A stretch of 44,715 nt of DNA from a virus: positions 1 through 44,715 of IMG/VR virus record IMGVR_UViG_3300038441_001572; one strand, given 5' to 3'. The translations under genes were made by a program, and so were the position numbers. Shown here piece after piece: positions 33,287 through 39,022 of this stretch (within the stretch, counting starts at the first letter, position 1; each line of letters starts with the position of its first letter). Under the pieces are notes generated by a model. That model was given only the letters and a program-made list of their open reading frames with translations. It ran no database searches and was not told the DNA's origin.

Positions 33287-33288
33287 GA

Positions 33289-33402
33289 ATGCAAGTAATC
33301 ATCTTCCACAAGCAGATTCCGTGCTACAATCGCAGAATGGAAATCATCGCACAACACGCATTCTATTGGATGCAGGCAGAGATTCCGTGTAAGCTGGTCT
33401 AA
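33289..33402 (+). CDS. Hypothetical 37-aa protein
   Basis: The ATG at 33289 is two bases past the previous stop, with GGGGAG at 33276-33281. The reading is MQVIIFHKQIPCYNRRMEII, then AQHAFYWMQAEIPCKLV, a compact basic and aromatic peptide. Spacing and ribosome site support it. A possible extended -10 (TG-C-TACAAT, 33322-33330) overlaps its coding sequence, so the DNA may do double duty. Confidence 0.55.
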   Translation: MQVIIFHKQIPCYNRRMEIIAQHAFYWMQAEIPCKLV

Positions 33403-33479
33403 GCAGAGTTCTAATCAGTGGGTCTAAGTTAGTTTGGACTCACTCACTAGCACTGTCGCTAGATTGTTCGGAGGAACAC
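33403..33479. other. Intergenic leader with TCTAA repeats and CTAG hairpin
   Basis: TCTAA occurs at 33398, 33410 (as TCTAATC) and 33423. CTAGC and GCTAG then flank a six-base loop just upstream of the GGAGGAAC ribosome site of the next gene. The pattern looks regulatory, but no promoter with two good boxes is present. Confidence 0.5.
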
Positions 33480-34112
33480 ATGATGTCGCAATCGCAATCG
33501 CACTATCAAGTCCACATCAGCCAAGAGAGCACCGTTGCAAGCACTAAGCTTGGGGAAGTGGCAATCTCTGCAAGCTGGAAGCAAACCAGCAACCAGAGCC
33601 GCAAGGTTCGGGGAATCTGCATTCCGATGGAATGTGTGAAGGCGCCTGAAGTCCCGGAAAGTTTCCGCGCACTGGTGGAAGCTGTGCTCATGAGTCAGGC
33701 AACGGAAGTTCTGAAAGCCTGGGTGAATGACGGGAATGAGGAAGTGTTTGAGGTGAAGCAAGAACTGTTCGAGCGTCCGAATCTGGTGCAAAGTTATCTG
33801 GATGCGGGCACCAATTGGATGTCTGCTAGCGAGCTGGAAATCTGCTTCACTGCAAGCGCAACCTGGAAGCGAATCAGCGGTCGGGAAGAATTCAAAACGA
33901 ACAAGACCTATCAAGCAACCGCAAGCAAGTTCAAGGACAAGATCCTGAAGCTCAGCGGGAAGGCAACGAAGTTCGATCCGGTGCAGTGCGATAAGCTGCT
34001 GGTCACTCTTGCAGAAGAAGATCTGCAGACTCCCTTTGGCGAGTTCGTGGCAACGCGACTGGCAAGCATCAAGAAGCTGGAACAAGAGGAATTGGATCTG
34101 AGCTGCCTCTAA
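33480..34112 (+). CDS. Hypothetical protein, 210 aa
   Basis: The ATG at 33480 (a second ATG is at 33483) follows CGGAGGAACAC, a strong site. The protein has a beta-rich N-terminal half (VHISQESTVASTKLGEVAIS, then RKVRGICIPMECV) and a helical C-terminal half with many Lys. It is soluble, with no membrane segment. The gene is flanked by intergenic hairpins on both sides, and the CTAG hairpin at 34126 follows its stop. No family is recognised. Confidence 0.82.
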   Translation: MMSQSQSHYQVHISQESTVASTKLGEVAISASWKQTSNQSRKVRGICIPMECVKAPEVPESFRALVEAVLMSQATEVLKAWVNDGNEEVFEVKQELFERPNLVQSYLDAGTNWMSASELEICFTASATWKRISGREEFKTNKTYQATASKFKDKILKLSGKATKFDPVQCDKLLVTLAEEDLQTPFGEFVATRLASIKKLEQEELDLSCL

Positions 34113-34125
34113 GTGGTCTAGAGTT

Positions 34126-34164
34126 CTGATAGTGCTCTAGGGAGGAAACTCTCTAGAGCATCAG
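34126..34164 (+). terminator. CTAG-containing hairpin after the 33480 gene, possible terminator
   Basis: CTGAT-AGT-GCTCTAG (34126-34140) pairs with CTAGAGCATCAG (34153-34164), with three unpaired bases on the left strand and a 12-base loop. It starts 13 bases after the stop. The following bases contain no T-run, so it is more likely a 3'-end stabiliser or processing site than a classical terminator. Confidence 0.5.
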
Positions 34165-34188
34165 TCAGCATTCTTGAGGAACAATGCA

Positions 34189-34478
34189 GGGGGCATGTAT
34201 CAGTGTATCATGTATCATCTCGGTGGGGTACCTCACACCCTCTGCCCTAATCGCTCCCTATTGTTGCCTAACTATTCCCCTGTCTAGACTTATAGAGTTA
34301 TAGGGGGTTATGTCTTTAAAGTCTTAAAATTAAAGCACCCCTAAATTAAGGCAAATACAAATAGCCTAACCCAACAATAACCACACAGCCCATTCTAACT
34401 TTCAAGGATTGACGGAATGGGCATGCATGGGAGGGGGTAGAGGATTATGATACATGATACATCGATACATATGGCCCC
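34189..34478. repeat. Non-coding element bracketed by inverted TGTATCA arrays; origin or MITE candidate
   Basis: On the left, TGTATCA occurs at 34196, 34204 and 34211. On the right, its complement occurs at 34448 and 34455, and with one mismatch at 34463. Spacings mirror each other (8 and 7, then 7 and 8). The two 24-base arms (34195-34218 and 34447-34470) match inversely at 22 positions. Flanking GGGGGC (34189) and GGCCCC (34473) extend the symmetry. Between them lie AT-rich sequence and further inverted pairs (TATTGTTG 34259 with CAACAATA 34372; GCCCATTC 34388 with GAATGGGC 34415). No gene fits inside. Iterons plus AT-rich DNA suggest an origin; terminal inversion also fits a small mobile element. 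Confidence 0.85.
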
Positions 34479-34512
34479 TATTGAAAGTTTCTTATTCTAG
34501 TGAAAGGTGAAG

Positions 34513-34719
34513 ATGGCAAAATATCAAACGGTAATCGAATTCATTGCAGGCGACTCCAAAGATAGTTGCTTTGTAATGACGAAATCAAAGAAAGATGCGC
34601 AACACGTATGGGATGTGTTGAATCGTGCGTTCTTCACAATGGTCACCCCGAGGCCTGAGTATTTCATGGATCCAGCTGCAAAGATGTATAAAGACAACCA
34701 ATCGCCAGAGGAAAACTAA
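34513..34719 (+). CDS. Hypothetical protein, 68 aa
   Basis: The ATG at 34513 follows GAAAGGTGAAG. An in-frame GTG at 34507 overlaps that site. The protein is alpha/beta and soluble (YQTVIEFIAGDSKDSCFVMT, then KSKKDAQHVWDVLNRAFF). It is followed two bases later by the next gene, so the two form a pair. No family is recognised. Confidence 0.75.
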   Translation: MAKYQTVIEFIAGDSKDSCFVMTKSKKDAQHVWDVLNRAFFTMVTPRPEYFMDPAAKMYKDNQSPEEN

Positions 34720-34721
34720 TC

Positions 34722-34931
34722 ATGATCGAACCGAACATTCAACCAGACTTTTCCATTGGTGATGTTGTGCTTGTGACCTGTGGAGAATACAAAGGAGCGG
34801 ATGGAGAAGTCATCGCTCGATTCAGCGTGCAGGGAGGAATGATTTATCAAGTAAGTCTGCACGATTACGGAGTAGAAACCTTCAGGCCTGAATGGATCAA
34901 ACTTCTCATTCGCGCAAAGAAGAAGCTTTGA
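34722..34931 (+). CDS. Small KOW/SH3-like protein, 69 aa
   Basis: The ATG at 34722 follows AGAGGAAAACTAATC. The sequence FSIGDVVLVTCGEYKGADGE, then VIARFS resembles a KOW or SH3-like beta barrel of the kind found in transcription and translation factors, and it ends in a basic tail (KLLIRAKKKL). Such a fold could bind RNA or polymerase. For a phage early protein a transcription-modifying role is attractive, but the similarity is short and by eye. Confidence 0.72.
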   Translation: MIEPNIQPDFSIGDVVLVTCGEYKGADGEVIARFSVQGGMIYQVSLHDYGVETFRPEWIKLLIRAKKKL

Positions 34932-34940
34932 TTTACTTCT

Positions 34941-34983
34941 CACCAGGGTATTGACAGAGGGAGACTTCTGTGATACCCTGGTG
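34941..34983 (+). promoter_or_regulatory. Promoter overlapped by an 11-bp inverted repeat (operator-like)
   Basis: CACCAGGGTAT (34941-34951) and ATACCCTGGTG (34973-34983) are perfect inverted repeats. TTGACA (34951-34956) starts at the edge of the left arm. After 17 bp, TACCCT (34974-34979) lies within the right arm and keeps the key TA...T of a -10 box. A dimeric regulator on these arms would cover both promoter boxes. If transcribed, the same bases form an 11-bp hairpin. The start point would be just before the structured element at 35000. Confidence 0.6.
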
Positions 34984-34999
34984 CGTTCGTTGGTTGGTG

Positions 35000-35112
35000 T
35001 GAGGAATGGGAATAGGCAGTGAGCGAGAGGCTGCCGACGGCACAGCCGGAGGCGGGTGTTCAGGAAATGCGCCACCTTTATGCAGCATAAATCCCACTGT
35101 TCCCATTCCTCA
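35000..35112 (+). ncRNA. Candidate structured RNA closed by an 18-bp stem
   Basis: TGAGGAATGGGAA (35000-35012) pairs perfectly with TTCCCATTCCTCA (35100-35112). After a four-base bulge, CAGTG (35017-35021) pairs with CACTG (35095-35099). Inside are GGCTG/CAGCC (35029-35033 with 35043-35047), GGCG/CGCC (35051-35054 with 35070-35073) and TTTATG-CAG-CATAAA (35077-35091). This gives a multibranch fold of about 113 nt with no reading frame. It lies between an operator-like promoter and the gene at 35168. It could be a small RNA, a 5' regulatory leader or a protein-binding scaffold. I match it to no known RNA family. Confidence 0.65.
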
Positions 35113-35167
35113 TAACATCAGTTTGAATCTCTAACTGAACACAGCGCAAGAAAGGCAGGAAGTCTCA

Positions 35168-35410
35168 ATGTCTGAAATCATTGAACATTATTCTAGGATG
35201 TGCTTTCGCTATGCAGGCCTTGCAGCCGCACATAAGAAGAATGCAAAGTCTAAGAAGTGGAATAAACAATATCAACAGCAAGATTGGGAATACTATCTGA
35301 TGAATGAAGCTCAGGTTATTCTCTATGCTGAACGTTTGATGAAACGACTGGAAGAAGAAATGAATCTTCCGTTGTTGGTTAAACTCTTCAAGGAAGGGAG
35401 CGTGAAATGA
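35168..35410 (+). CDS. Hypothetical protein, 80 aa
   Basis: The ATG at 35168 has AGGAAG 10 bases upstream. The protein is helical and rich in Tyr, Lys and Gln (RYAGLAAAHKKNAKSKKWNK, then MNEAQVILYAERLMKRLEEE). The frame is open upstream through a copy of the TGAACACAGCGC word (35136), read as LNTAQE, but there is no start codon with a ribosome site there. The stop overlaps the next gene by ATGA. Confidence 0.75.
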   Translation: MSEIIEHYSRMCFRYAGLAAAHKKNAKSKKWNKQYQQQDWEYYLMNEAQVILYAERLMKRLEEEMNLPLLVKLFKEGSVK

Positions 35411-35523
35411 ATGCATTGCGTGCACTGTATAATTGGATCGTTCGCTATCTCACCACTCCGATTCTGACTCTTAAGGCAATGCCTGAGTTCACGGAGAGTG
35501 AGTTTGATTCCCTTGGCATTTAA
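35407..35523 (+). CDS. Hypothetical 38-aa protein
   Basis: The ATG at 35407 overlaps the previous stop (ATGA), and GGAAGGGAG lies upstream. The peptide is MNALRALYNWIVRYLTTPIL, then TLKAMPEFTESEFDSLGI: an amphipathic or membrane-binding helix followed by an acidic tail. The overlap and ribosome site support a real gene. No function can be read. Confidence 0.6.
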   Translation: MNALRALYNWIVRYLTTPILTLKAMPEFTESEFDSLGI

Positions 35524-35539
35524 ATAGGAGAAACTAATT

Positions 35540-35773
35540 ATGAATATCTGGCACAAGCTTGCAGAAGAGGCTCTGAATGGAGTGTTTCAATCTCCGGTCC
35601 CTGTGAGTGTTTGTGGGAGACTCAACTTTGACTATCCAGGGATTGAAGGTGCAAAGCTTGGAACGCACTTTCTGACCTGCAAGCGTGGCATTCAAGACAA
35701 GTTTTACGATGCTACTCCCGAAGAACAATGTCTCTTCCTTCTGTTTTGTGGAGAATCGTATGAATCTGTATAA
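35540..35773 (+). CDS. Small early protein, 77 aa, LAEEAL family copy 1
   Basis: The ATG at 35540 follows TAGGAGAAACTAATT. The protein starts NIWHKLAEEALNGVF and ends EEQCLFLLFCGESYESV. The same opening (IFHTLAEKAFEG) and ending (EEQALALLFIGEMYEDS) appear in the gene at 35911. A looser version appears at 39023 (RLWEEALKKN, then MLFFALMLGDPYSES). The family is therefore repeated within this genome. Function unknown. The conserved C-terminal helix is hydrophobic and could be a dimer or target interface. Confidence 0.75.
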   Translation: MNIWHKLAEEALNGVFQSPVPVSVCGRLNFDYPGIEGAKLGTHFLTCKRGIQDKFYDATPEEQCLFLLFCGESYESV

Positions 35774-35918
35774 ACTCACTCGCGATGGCAAAGATATGGG
35801 TCAATGCCATGCTGATGATGAAGAAGATGCAATCTGGATCATGATGACTCGGAGAGGTTATCCGATGAACTATGTTGAACGTGCTAAGTGGCAAGCAGAG
35901 GAAGCAGATCATGACTAA
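35760..35918 (+). CDS. Hypothetical protein, 52 aa
   Basis: The ATG at 35760 has GGAG at 35750-35753. A longer in-frame start at 35685 would lie deep inside the previous gene with no ribosome site. The protein is acidic and compact (KDMGQCHADDEEDAIWIMM, then RRGYPMNYVERAKW). It overlaps the genes before and after by 14 and 8 bases, so it belongs to a coupled string. Confidence 0.7.
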   Translation: MNLYKLTRDGKDMGQCHADDEEDAIWIMMTRRGYPMNYVERAKWQAEEADHD

Positions 35919-36147
35919 CATTTTCCACACTCTGGCGGAAAAGGCATTTGAAGGACGGTATCTTCTTAATACTGCCTTCTGTATGTCAGAGGATCTCATG
36001 CCTTATTCAAACGCACTCAGATTCTGGCAGGATTGGGTAACCTGTGCAGTGAATTCAGCTGAGTTTTATGAATCCACAAACTCAGCTGAAGAACAAGCCC
36101 TCGCACTTCTTTTCATTGGAGAAATGTATGAAGATTCGAAAGATTAA
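35911..36147 (+). CDS. Small early protein, 78 aa, LAEEAL family copy 2
   Basis: The start chosen is the ATG at 35911, which overlaps the previous stop region. The protein is a paralogue of the product of 35540, with the same N-terminal LAEKAFEG and the same C-terminal EEQALALLFIGEMYED. The middle is diverged (SNALRFWQDWVTCAV). Two copies only 140 bases apart suggest local duplication followed by divergence. Function unknown. Confidence 0.75.
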   Translation: MTNIFHTLAEKAFEGRYLLNTAFCMSEDLMPYSNALRFWQDWVTCAVNSAEFYESTNSAEEQALALLFIGEMYEDSKD

Positions 36148-36268
36148 GAAAACACTCACATGGAATGTTCGTTGCTGCCATTCTTGGATTGTGAGTCTTT
36201 GTAATGGAACTCAAAAACCATGGCGTAACTCCCAACGTCGTATCATTCATGCAAAGGGAATCAAATGA
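36128..36268 (+). CDS. Small basic protein, 46 aa
   Basis: The ATG at 36128 has GGAG about nine bases upstream. It overlaps the end of the previous gene in another frame, and its stop overlaps the next ATG. The peptide MKIRKIKKTLTWNVRCCHSW, then NGTQKPWRNSQRRIIHAKGIK is very basic with a Cys pair. It could bind nucleic acid or an acidic host protein. Support comes from overlap structure and ribosome site only. Confidence 0.6.
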   Translation: MKIRKIKKTLTWNVRCCHSWIVSLCNGTQKPWRNSQRRIIHAKGIK

Positions 36269-36501
36269 ATCTCTATGAACTTGCACATCATCCGGAAGCA
36301 TGGAATGTAAATCAACTCGGAAATAACGAACAGGAGGTGAATCATTGTTGGTTTGGTCACGCGGATAACTCTACAATGAAACAGTTCTACATGTTGATTG
36401 AATTACATGAGAATGTTGCCAATCACACAGATGAGAATGAATTCCGCATGCATCTCCTGTTCGTATACTTCGCAACTACTGATGAAAAGGAATGGCCGTG
36501 A
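36265..36501 (+). CDS. Hypothetical protein, 78 aa
   Basis: The ATG at 36265 follows AAAGGGAATCAA and overlaps the previous stop. The protein begins MNLYELAHHPEAWNVNQ and ends with a hydrophobic stretch and acidic tip (MHLLFVYFATTDEKEW). That layout is reminiscent of the LAEEAL family next door, although residue identity is weak. It is soluble and His-rich. No function recognised. Confidence 0.72.
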   Translation: MNLYELAHHPEAWNVNQLGNNEQEVNHCWFGHADNSTMKQFYMLIELHENVANHTDENEFRMHLLFVYFATTDEKEWP

Positions 36502-36821
36502 AAACCTCTGAATTCCTCAAGCGAGCTAAATCTCTCATTGATTCACCTGAGAAGTGGACACAAGGTGTGTGCGCTAGGAATATTGACGGTAAAGAAGTAA
36601 GTGTTCATTCTCCTTCAGCAGTTTGTTTCTGTTCTGAAGGTGCAATTCACGCGGCTACAAATCAGTTTAATATCAAACAACGAGCTAATAAGTATGCAAT
36701 GTTGCAATCTGCAGTCGGATCAAACCTAGAAGTCTTTGAATATAATGATTCCCACACCCATGCAGAAGTAATGCTCGCATGGGATAAAGCAATTAGTTTG
36801 GCTGAAAGTGAAGGAGATTAA
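36498..36821 (+). CDS. DUF6197-like protein, 107 aa
   Basis: AAAAGGA abuts the ATG at 36492 but stands seven bases from the GTG at 36498, which also overlaps the previous stop as GTGA, so I prefer the GTG. The pattern WTQGVCARNIDGKEV, then SAVCFCSEGAI, then FEYNDSHTHAEVMLAWDKAI is that of the DUF6197 family. The gene at 37322 is a diverged second copy (SAWTRNKYARN, CMFCCLGAI, FNDDPATTHDDVLRVFDLAI). The family is common in phages and actinobacteria and has no established function that I know of. Confidence 0.78.
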   Translation: MKTSEFLKRAKSLIDSPEKWTQGVCARNIDGKEVSVHSPSAVCFCSEGAIHAATNQFNIKQRANKYAMLQSAVGSNLEVFEYNDSHTHAEVMLAWDKAISLAESEGD

Positions 36822-36824
36822 CCC

Positions 36825-37223
36825 ATGGGACTGCAAGATATGGTCAATGAAATCATGGAAGATGAAGTAACACGTAAAGGCTTTCTTAAGGAGAATCCAT
36901 TGAGCACTAAACAACACCCTCACGCCGATATCCTCCGTGCAATTGCAGATGGTAAGGAGATTCAGTACCAAGATGATGCTTCTAATGAGTGGCACAGCTT
37001 CGACCCTAGCCAGGAAATGAGCCTCCTCAATCAAAATAGCTATGTCATGCTCCGTATCAAACCGGAAGTGAAAACTGGTTGGGTTGGAATTATGAAATCT
37101 TCTTCAGACCATGCTCCAGTAACTAATATTTATCCAACTAAAGAACGATTGTTTGGCGCCCATACTGCAGGACAACTGCAAGCCATTAAGGAGATCACCT
37201 ACACTCCCGGCGAAGGACTCTGA
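36825..37223 (+). CDS. Hypothetical protein, 132 aa, with a common phage HADILRAIADGKEIQ module
   Basis: The ATG at 36825 follows GAAGGAGATTAACCC. The central block HPHADILRAIADGKEIQYQD, then NEWHSFDP, then NSYVMLRIKP is a short module that recurs in many phage proteins of unknown role. The C-terminal part (PTKERLFGAHTAGQLQAIKE) is polar. A terminator follows at 37251, so this gene closes the first early operon. Confidence 0.78.
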   Translation: MGLQDMVNEIMEDEVTRKGFLKENPLSTKQHPHADILRAIADGKEIQYQDDASNEWHSFDPSQEMSLLNQNSYVMLRIKPEVKTGWVGIMKSSSDHAPVTNIYPTKERLFGAHTAGQLQAIKEITYTPGEGL

Positions 37224-37250
37224 ATCTCTCTAGCTAGAGCCTAAACAATC

Positions 37251-37277
37251 AGCCATTCTCTCTGAGTGGCTTTTTGT
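37251..37277 (+). terminator. Intrinsic terminator after the 36825 gene
   Basis: AGCCA (37251-37255) pairs with TGGCT (37267-37271), extended by an inner TC/GA pair, and TTTTTG follows. The palindrome CTCTAGCTAGAG lies just upstream (37228-37239). It separates the first early block from the DUF6197 copy at 37322. Confidence 0.8.
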
Positions 37278-37321
37278 TTGTGCTTGAATAGGTCAAGTGC
37301 ATTCTCTGAAAGGAATCAATC

Positions 37322-37696
37322 ATGACACCGAAAGAAGTTCTCATTGCGGGAAGGTTGCGGATTCAGTCTGAATCAGCGTGGACTCGGAATAAGTACGCAA
37401 GAAACGCGCTTGGTGCGGCAGTCGCATCCACGCATCCAAACGCATGCATGTTTTGTTGCCTTGGTGCAATAGATCATGAGCTGACATGGTCTGAAGATCG
37501 AGCAGATGCTGCAAGTTGTCTGTTAAAGGCAGTACGTAAACTGCACAAAAACAAACCCGCAGTTTACGGTGTGCCTGAATTCAACGACGATCCAGCCACT
37601 ACGCATGATGACGTCTTGCGAGTGTTTGATCTTGCAATTGATCTTGCGCGTGAAGCGGAAGAAGCAGCAAAGGAGAAGCAAGATGGAGCAGTCTAA
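37322..37696 (+). CDS. DUF6197-like protein, 124 aa, second copy
   Basis: The ATG at 37322 follows GAAAGGAATCAATC. Its three conserved blocks align with those of the 36498 gene, including the Cys-rich ACMFCCLGAIDHE and the FNDDPATTHDDV motif. The C-terminus adds a charged Lys/Glu tail. It overlaps the lipoprotein gene at its 3' end. Two DUF6197 genes in one small genome suggest subfunctions rather than redundancy. Function unknown. Confidence 0.78.
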   Translation: MTPKEVLIAGRLRIQSESAWTRNKYARNALGAAVASTHPNACMFCCLGAIDHELTWSEDRADAASCLLKAVRKLHKNKPAVYGVPEFNDDPATTHDDVLRVFDLAIDLAREAEEAAKEKQDGAV

Positions 37697-37958
37697 ACTC
37701 AACCGAGTGCTTGCGGTCGTGCTTGCGGTCTCAAGTGTGAGCTTCAGCCTCAGCGGTTGTGCATCTCTTGAGCACAACATGCACACAGCGCCAGGAAAGC
37801 AACAAGTTGTGCCGCTCTCTCCGCCAAAGCAAGTCCCGAAGCAAACTCAGAATGAACGGATGCTGCTTGCCCTTCAAGCTGAGAATCCAACTAAGTCTGC
37901 AGCATGGGTGCTGGATCAGTTCGTGATCTATCTCATGATGAAGAATGGAGGGCTGTGA
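37683..37958 (+). CDS. Early-region lipoprotein, 91 aa
   Basis: The ATG at 37683 follows AAAGGAGAAGCAAG. The signal sequence NRVLAVVLAVSSVSFSLSGC ends in a lipobox (LSGC, cysteine 26). The mature chain has a Pro-rich stretch (VVPLSPPKQVPKQ) and a C-terminal hydrophobic helix (WVLDQFVIYLMM). It overlaps a 39-aa membrane protein, which overlaps another of 59 aa. An early lipoprotein with small membrane partners suggests superinfection exclusion or envelope remodelling. An o-spanin is the alternative, since proline-rich lipoproteins of this size are typical of that class. Confidence 0.8.
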   Translation: MEQSKLNRVLAVVLAVSSVSFSLSGCASLEHNMHTAPGKQQVVPLSPPKQVPKQTQNERMLLALQAENPTKSAAWVLDQFVIYLMMKNGGL

Positions 37959-38077
37959 TGGAGTATCTGGACTACATCGGCCACCTGATTGCCACTTGTT
38001 TTGCAATCCTATTAGTGGCAGGAACAGGATACTGCTTGTACATCATCGGGTGTGCCATCTGGGGGAAAAAGAAATGA
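37958..38077 (+). CDS. Small single-pass membrane protein, 39 aa
   Basis: The ATG at 37958 shares its first base with the lipoprotein stop, and GGAG lies upstream. The sequence MEYLDYIGHLIATCFAILLV, then AGTGYCLYIIGCAIWGKKK has one long hydrophobic helix and a basic end, predicting an N-out, C-in orientation. Its stop overlaps the next gene by ATGA. It is part of the envelope-directed trio. Confidence 0.7.
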   Translation: MEYLDYIGHLIATCFAILLVAGTGYCLYIIGCAIWGKKK

Positions 38078-38253
38078 CCAAATACCAGCGCCAAAATCAA
38101 CAGAACTCTCAGCGCCCTTTCCGCCACACAAAGTTCATTGAGACGCTAGACAATTGCATCCTTGTCTGTCTCTTGATCTTCTGCTTCTACTTGGTCTGGG
38201 ATGCGCCCACAGTAGTGCAGTGGTGGAAAGCAACTGTCTTCAAGAGCAACTAG
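38074..38253 (+). CDS. Small membrane protein, 59 aa
   Basis: The ATG at 38074 overlaps the previous stop. A basic, Gln-rich N-terminus (TKYQRQNQQNSQRPFRHTK) is followed by a membrane helix (CILVCLLIFCFYLVW) and a short tail with WW. The positive N-terminus predicts that end stays in the cytoplasm. It is third of three overlapping envelope genes. Confidence 0.7.
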   Translation: MTKYQRQNQQNSQRPFRHTKFIETLDNCILVCLLIFCFYLVWDAPTVVQWWKATVFKSN

Positions 38254-38262
38254 GAGAAACTC

Positions 38263-38418
38263 ATGATTGAATGGATCAAATCTCTTTTCTGCATGCATGT
38301 GTGGAAGGAAGTCAAACACATCAAACTCCACGCACAAGACGCCCCAGATACCTACGTTGGGGATGAATACATCGTGCGCTGTGAGAAGTGCGGCCGCATG
38401 AAAAGCTTTCGATTCTAA
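38263..38418 (+). CDS. Small zinc-ribbon-like protein, 51 aa
   Basis: The ATG at 38263 follows TAGGAGAAACTC. Residues FCMHVWKEV and then YIVRCEKCGRMKSF give a C-x-H plus C-x2-C arrangement, similar to short phage proteins of the DUF1660 type. It probably binds one zinc ion. Its role is unknown. Such tiny zinc proteins often bind nucleic acid or a host protein. Confidence 0.7.
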   Translation: MIEWIKSLFCMHVWKEVKHIKLHAQDAPDTYVGDEYIVRCEKCGRMKSFRF

Positions 38419-38429
38419 GGAGATCTGAA

Positions 38430-38819
38430 ATGAACAAGCCGAATAAAGGCTGGAGCGATGCATTCGCACAGCTGCCAGATCTTTTCCAGATGGATGCAGC
38501 GGCAACTGCATTGAATGGTCAGACTGTTCGAGTGGACAAAGTGCAGGATTCAGTCTGCTACACTCCAGTAGTTGACACTGCACAGATCACTCAGATTTAT
38601 CTCCAGCGGCCAAGCAACTTGGCAACTTGGAAGCTCGGCCAGTGGTTCGCAGCAGCACACAAAGACAAGCTCTCTTTTGAAGACAAGCGGCAACTAAGTC
38701 TCTGTGCCAGCGGGCAGGAAACGAAACTTCTTATCGTGCGGAAGGGATACAATCAGTTTCCACTGCACGTTCTCACAGACTTTAATGCGCAGAAACTGCG
38801 CGAGGGGAACAAGGAATGA
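38430..38819 (+). CDS. Hypothetical protein, 129 aa
   Basis: The start chosen is the ATG at 38430, after AAGGAGATCTGAA. The longer frame from 38388 overlaps the previous gene without a ribosome site. The protein is soluble, with mixed helices and strands (NGQTVRVDKVQDSVCYTPVV, then LATWKLGQWFAAAHKDKLSF). It overlaps the next gene by ATGA. No family recognised. Confidence 0.75.
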   Translation: MNKPNKGWSDAFAQLPDLFQMDAAATALNGQTVRVDKVQDSVCYTPVVDTAQITQIYLQRPSNLATWKLGQWFAAAHKDKLSFEDKRQLSLCASGQETKLLIVRKGYNQFPLHVLTDFNAQKLREGNKE

Positions 38820-39022
38820 AGTGGCTTGTAAGTTTTCAGGGGCACTACCTCGGCGGGTTTGCAATCGTGCACGCACACACGAAAGAGGAAGTGCCGGATG
38901 CATTGAGAGTGTTTCTTCAAGAGGAGGAAGAGTTAGCTTTGCTCGCAAAGATCGACTTCACCGATCTTGACATCCAGCAGATCACAGGTAAAGACATTCT
39001 CATTTGGGATGGAGACTACTAG
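38816..39022 (+). CDS. Hypothetical protein, 68 aa
   Basis: The ATG at 38816 overlaps the previous stop, and GAGGGGAACAAGGA lies upstream. The protein is an acidic alpha/beta unit (WLVSFQGHYLGGFAIVHAHT, then IDFTDLDIQQITGKDILIW). The stop is directly adjacent to the next ATG. No family recognised. Confidence 0.75.
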   Translation: MKWLVSFQGHYLGGFAIVHAHTKEEVPDALRVFLQEEEELALLAKIDFTDLDIQQITGKDILIWDGDY

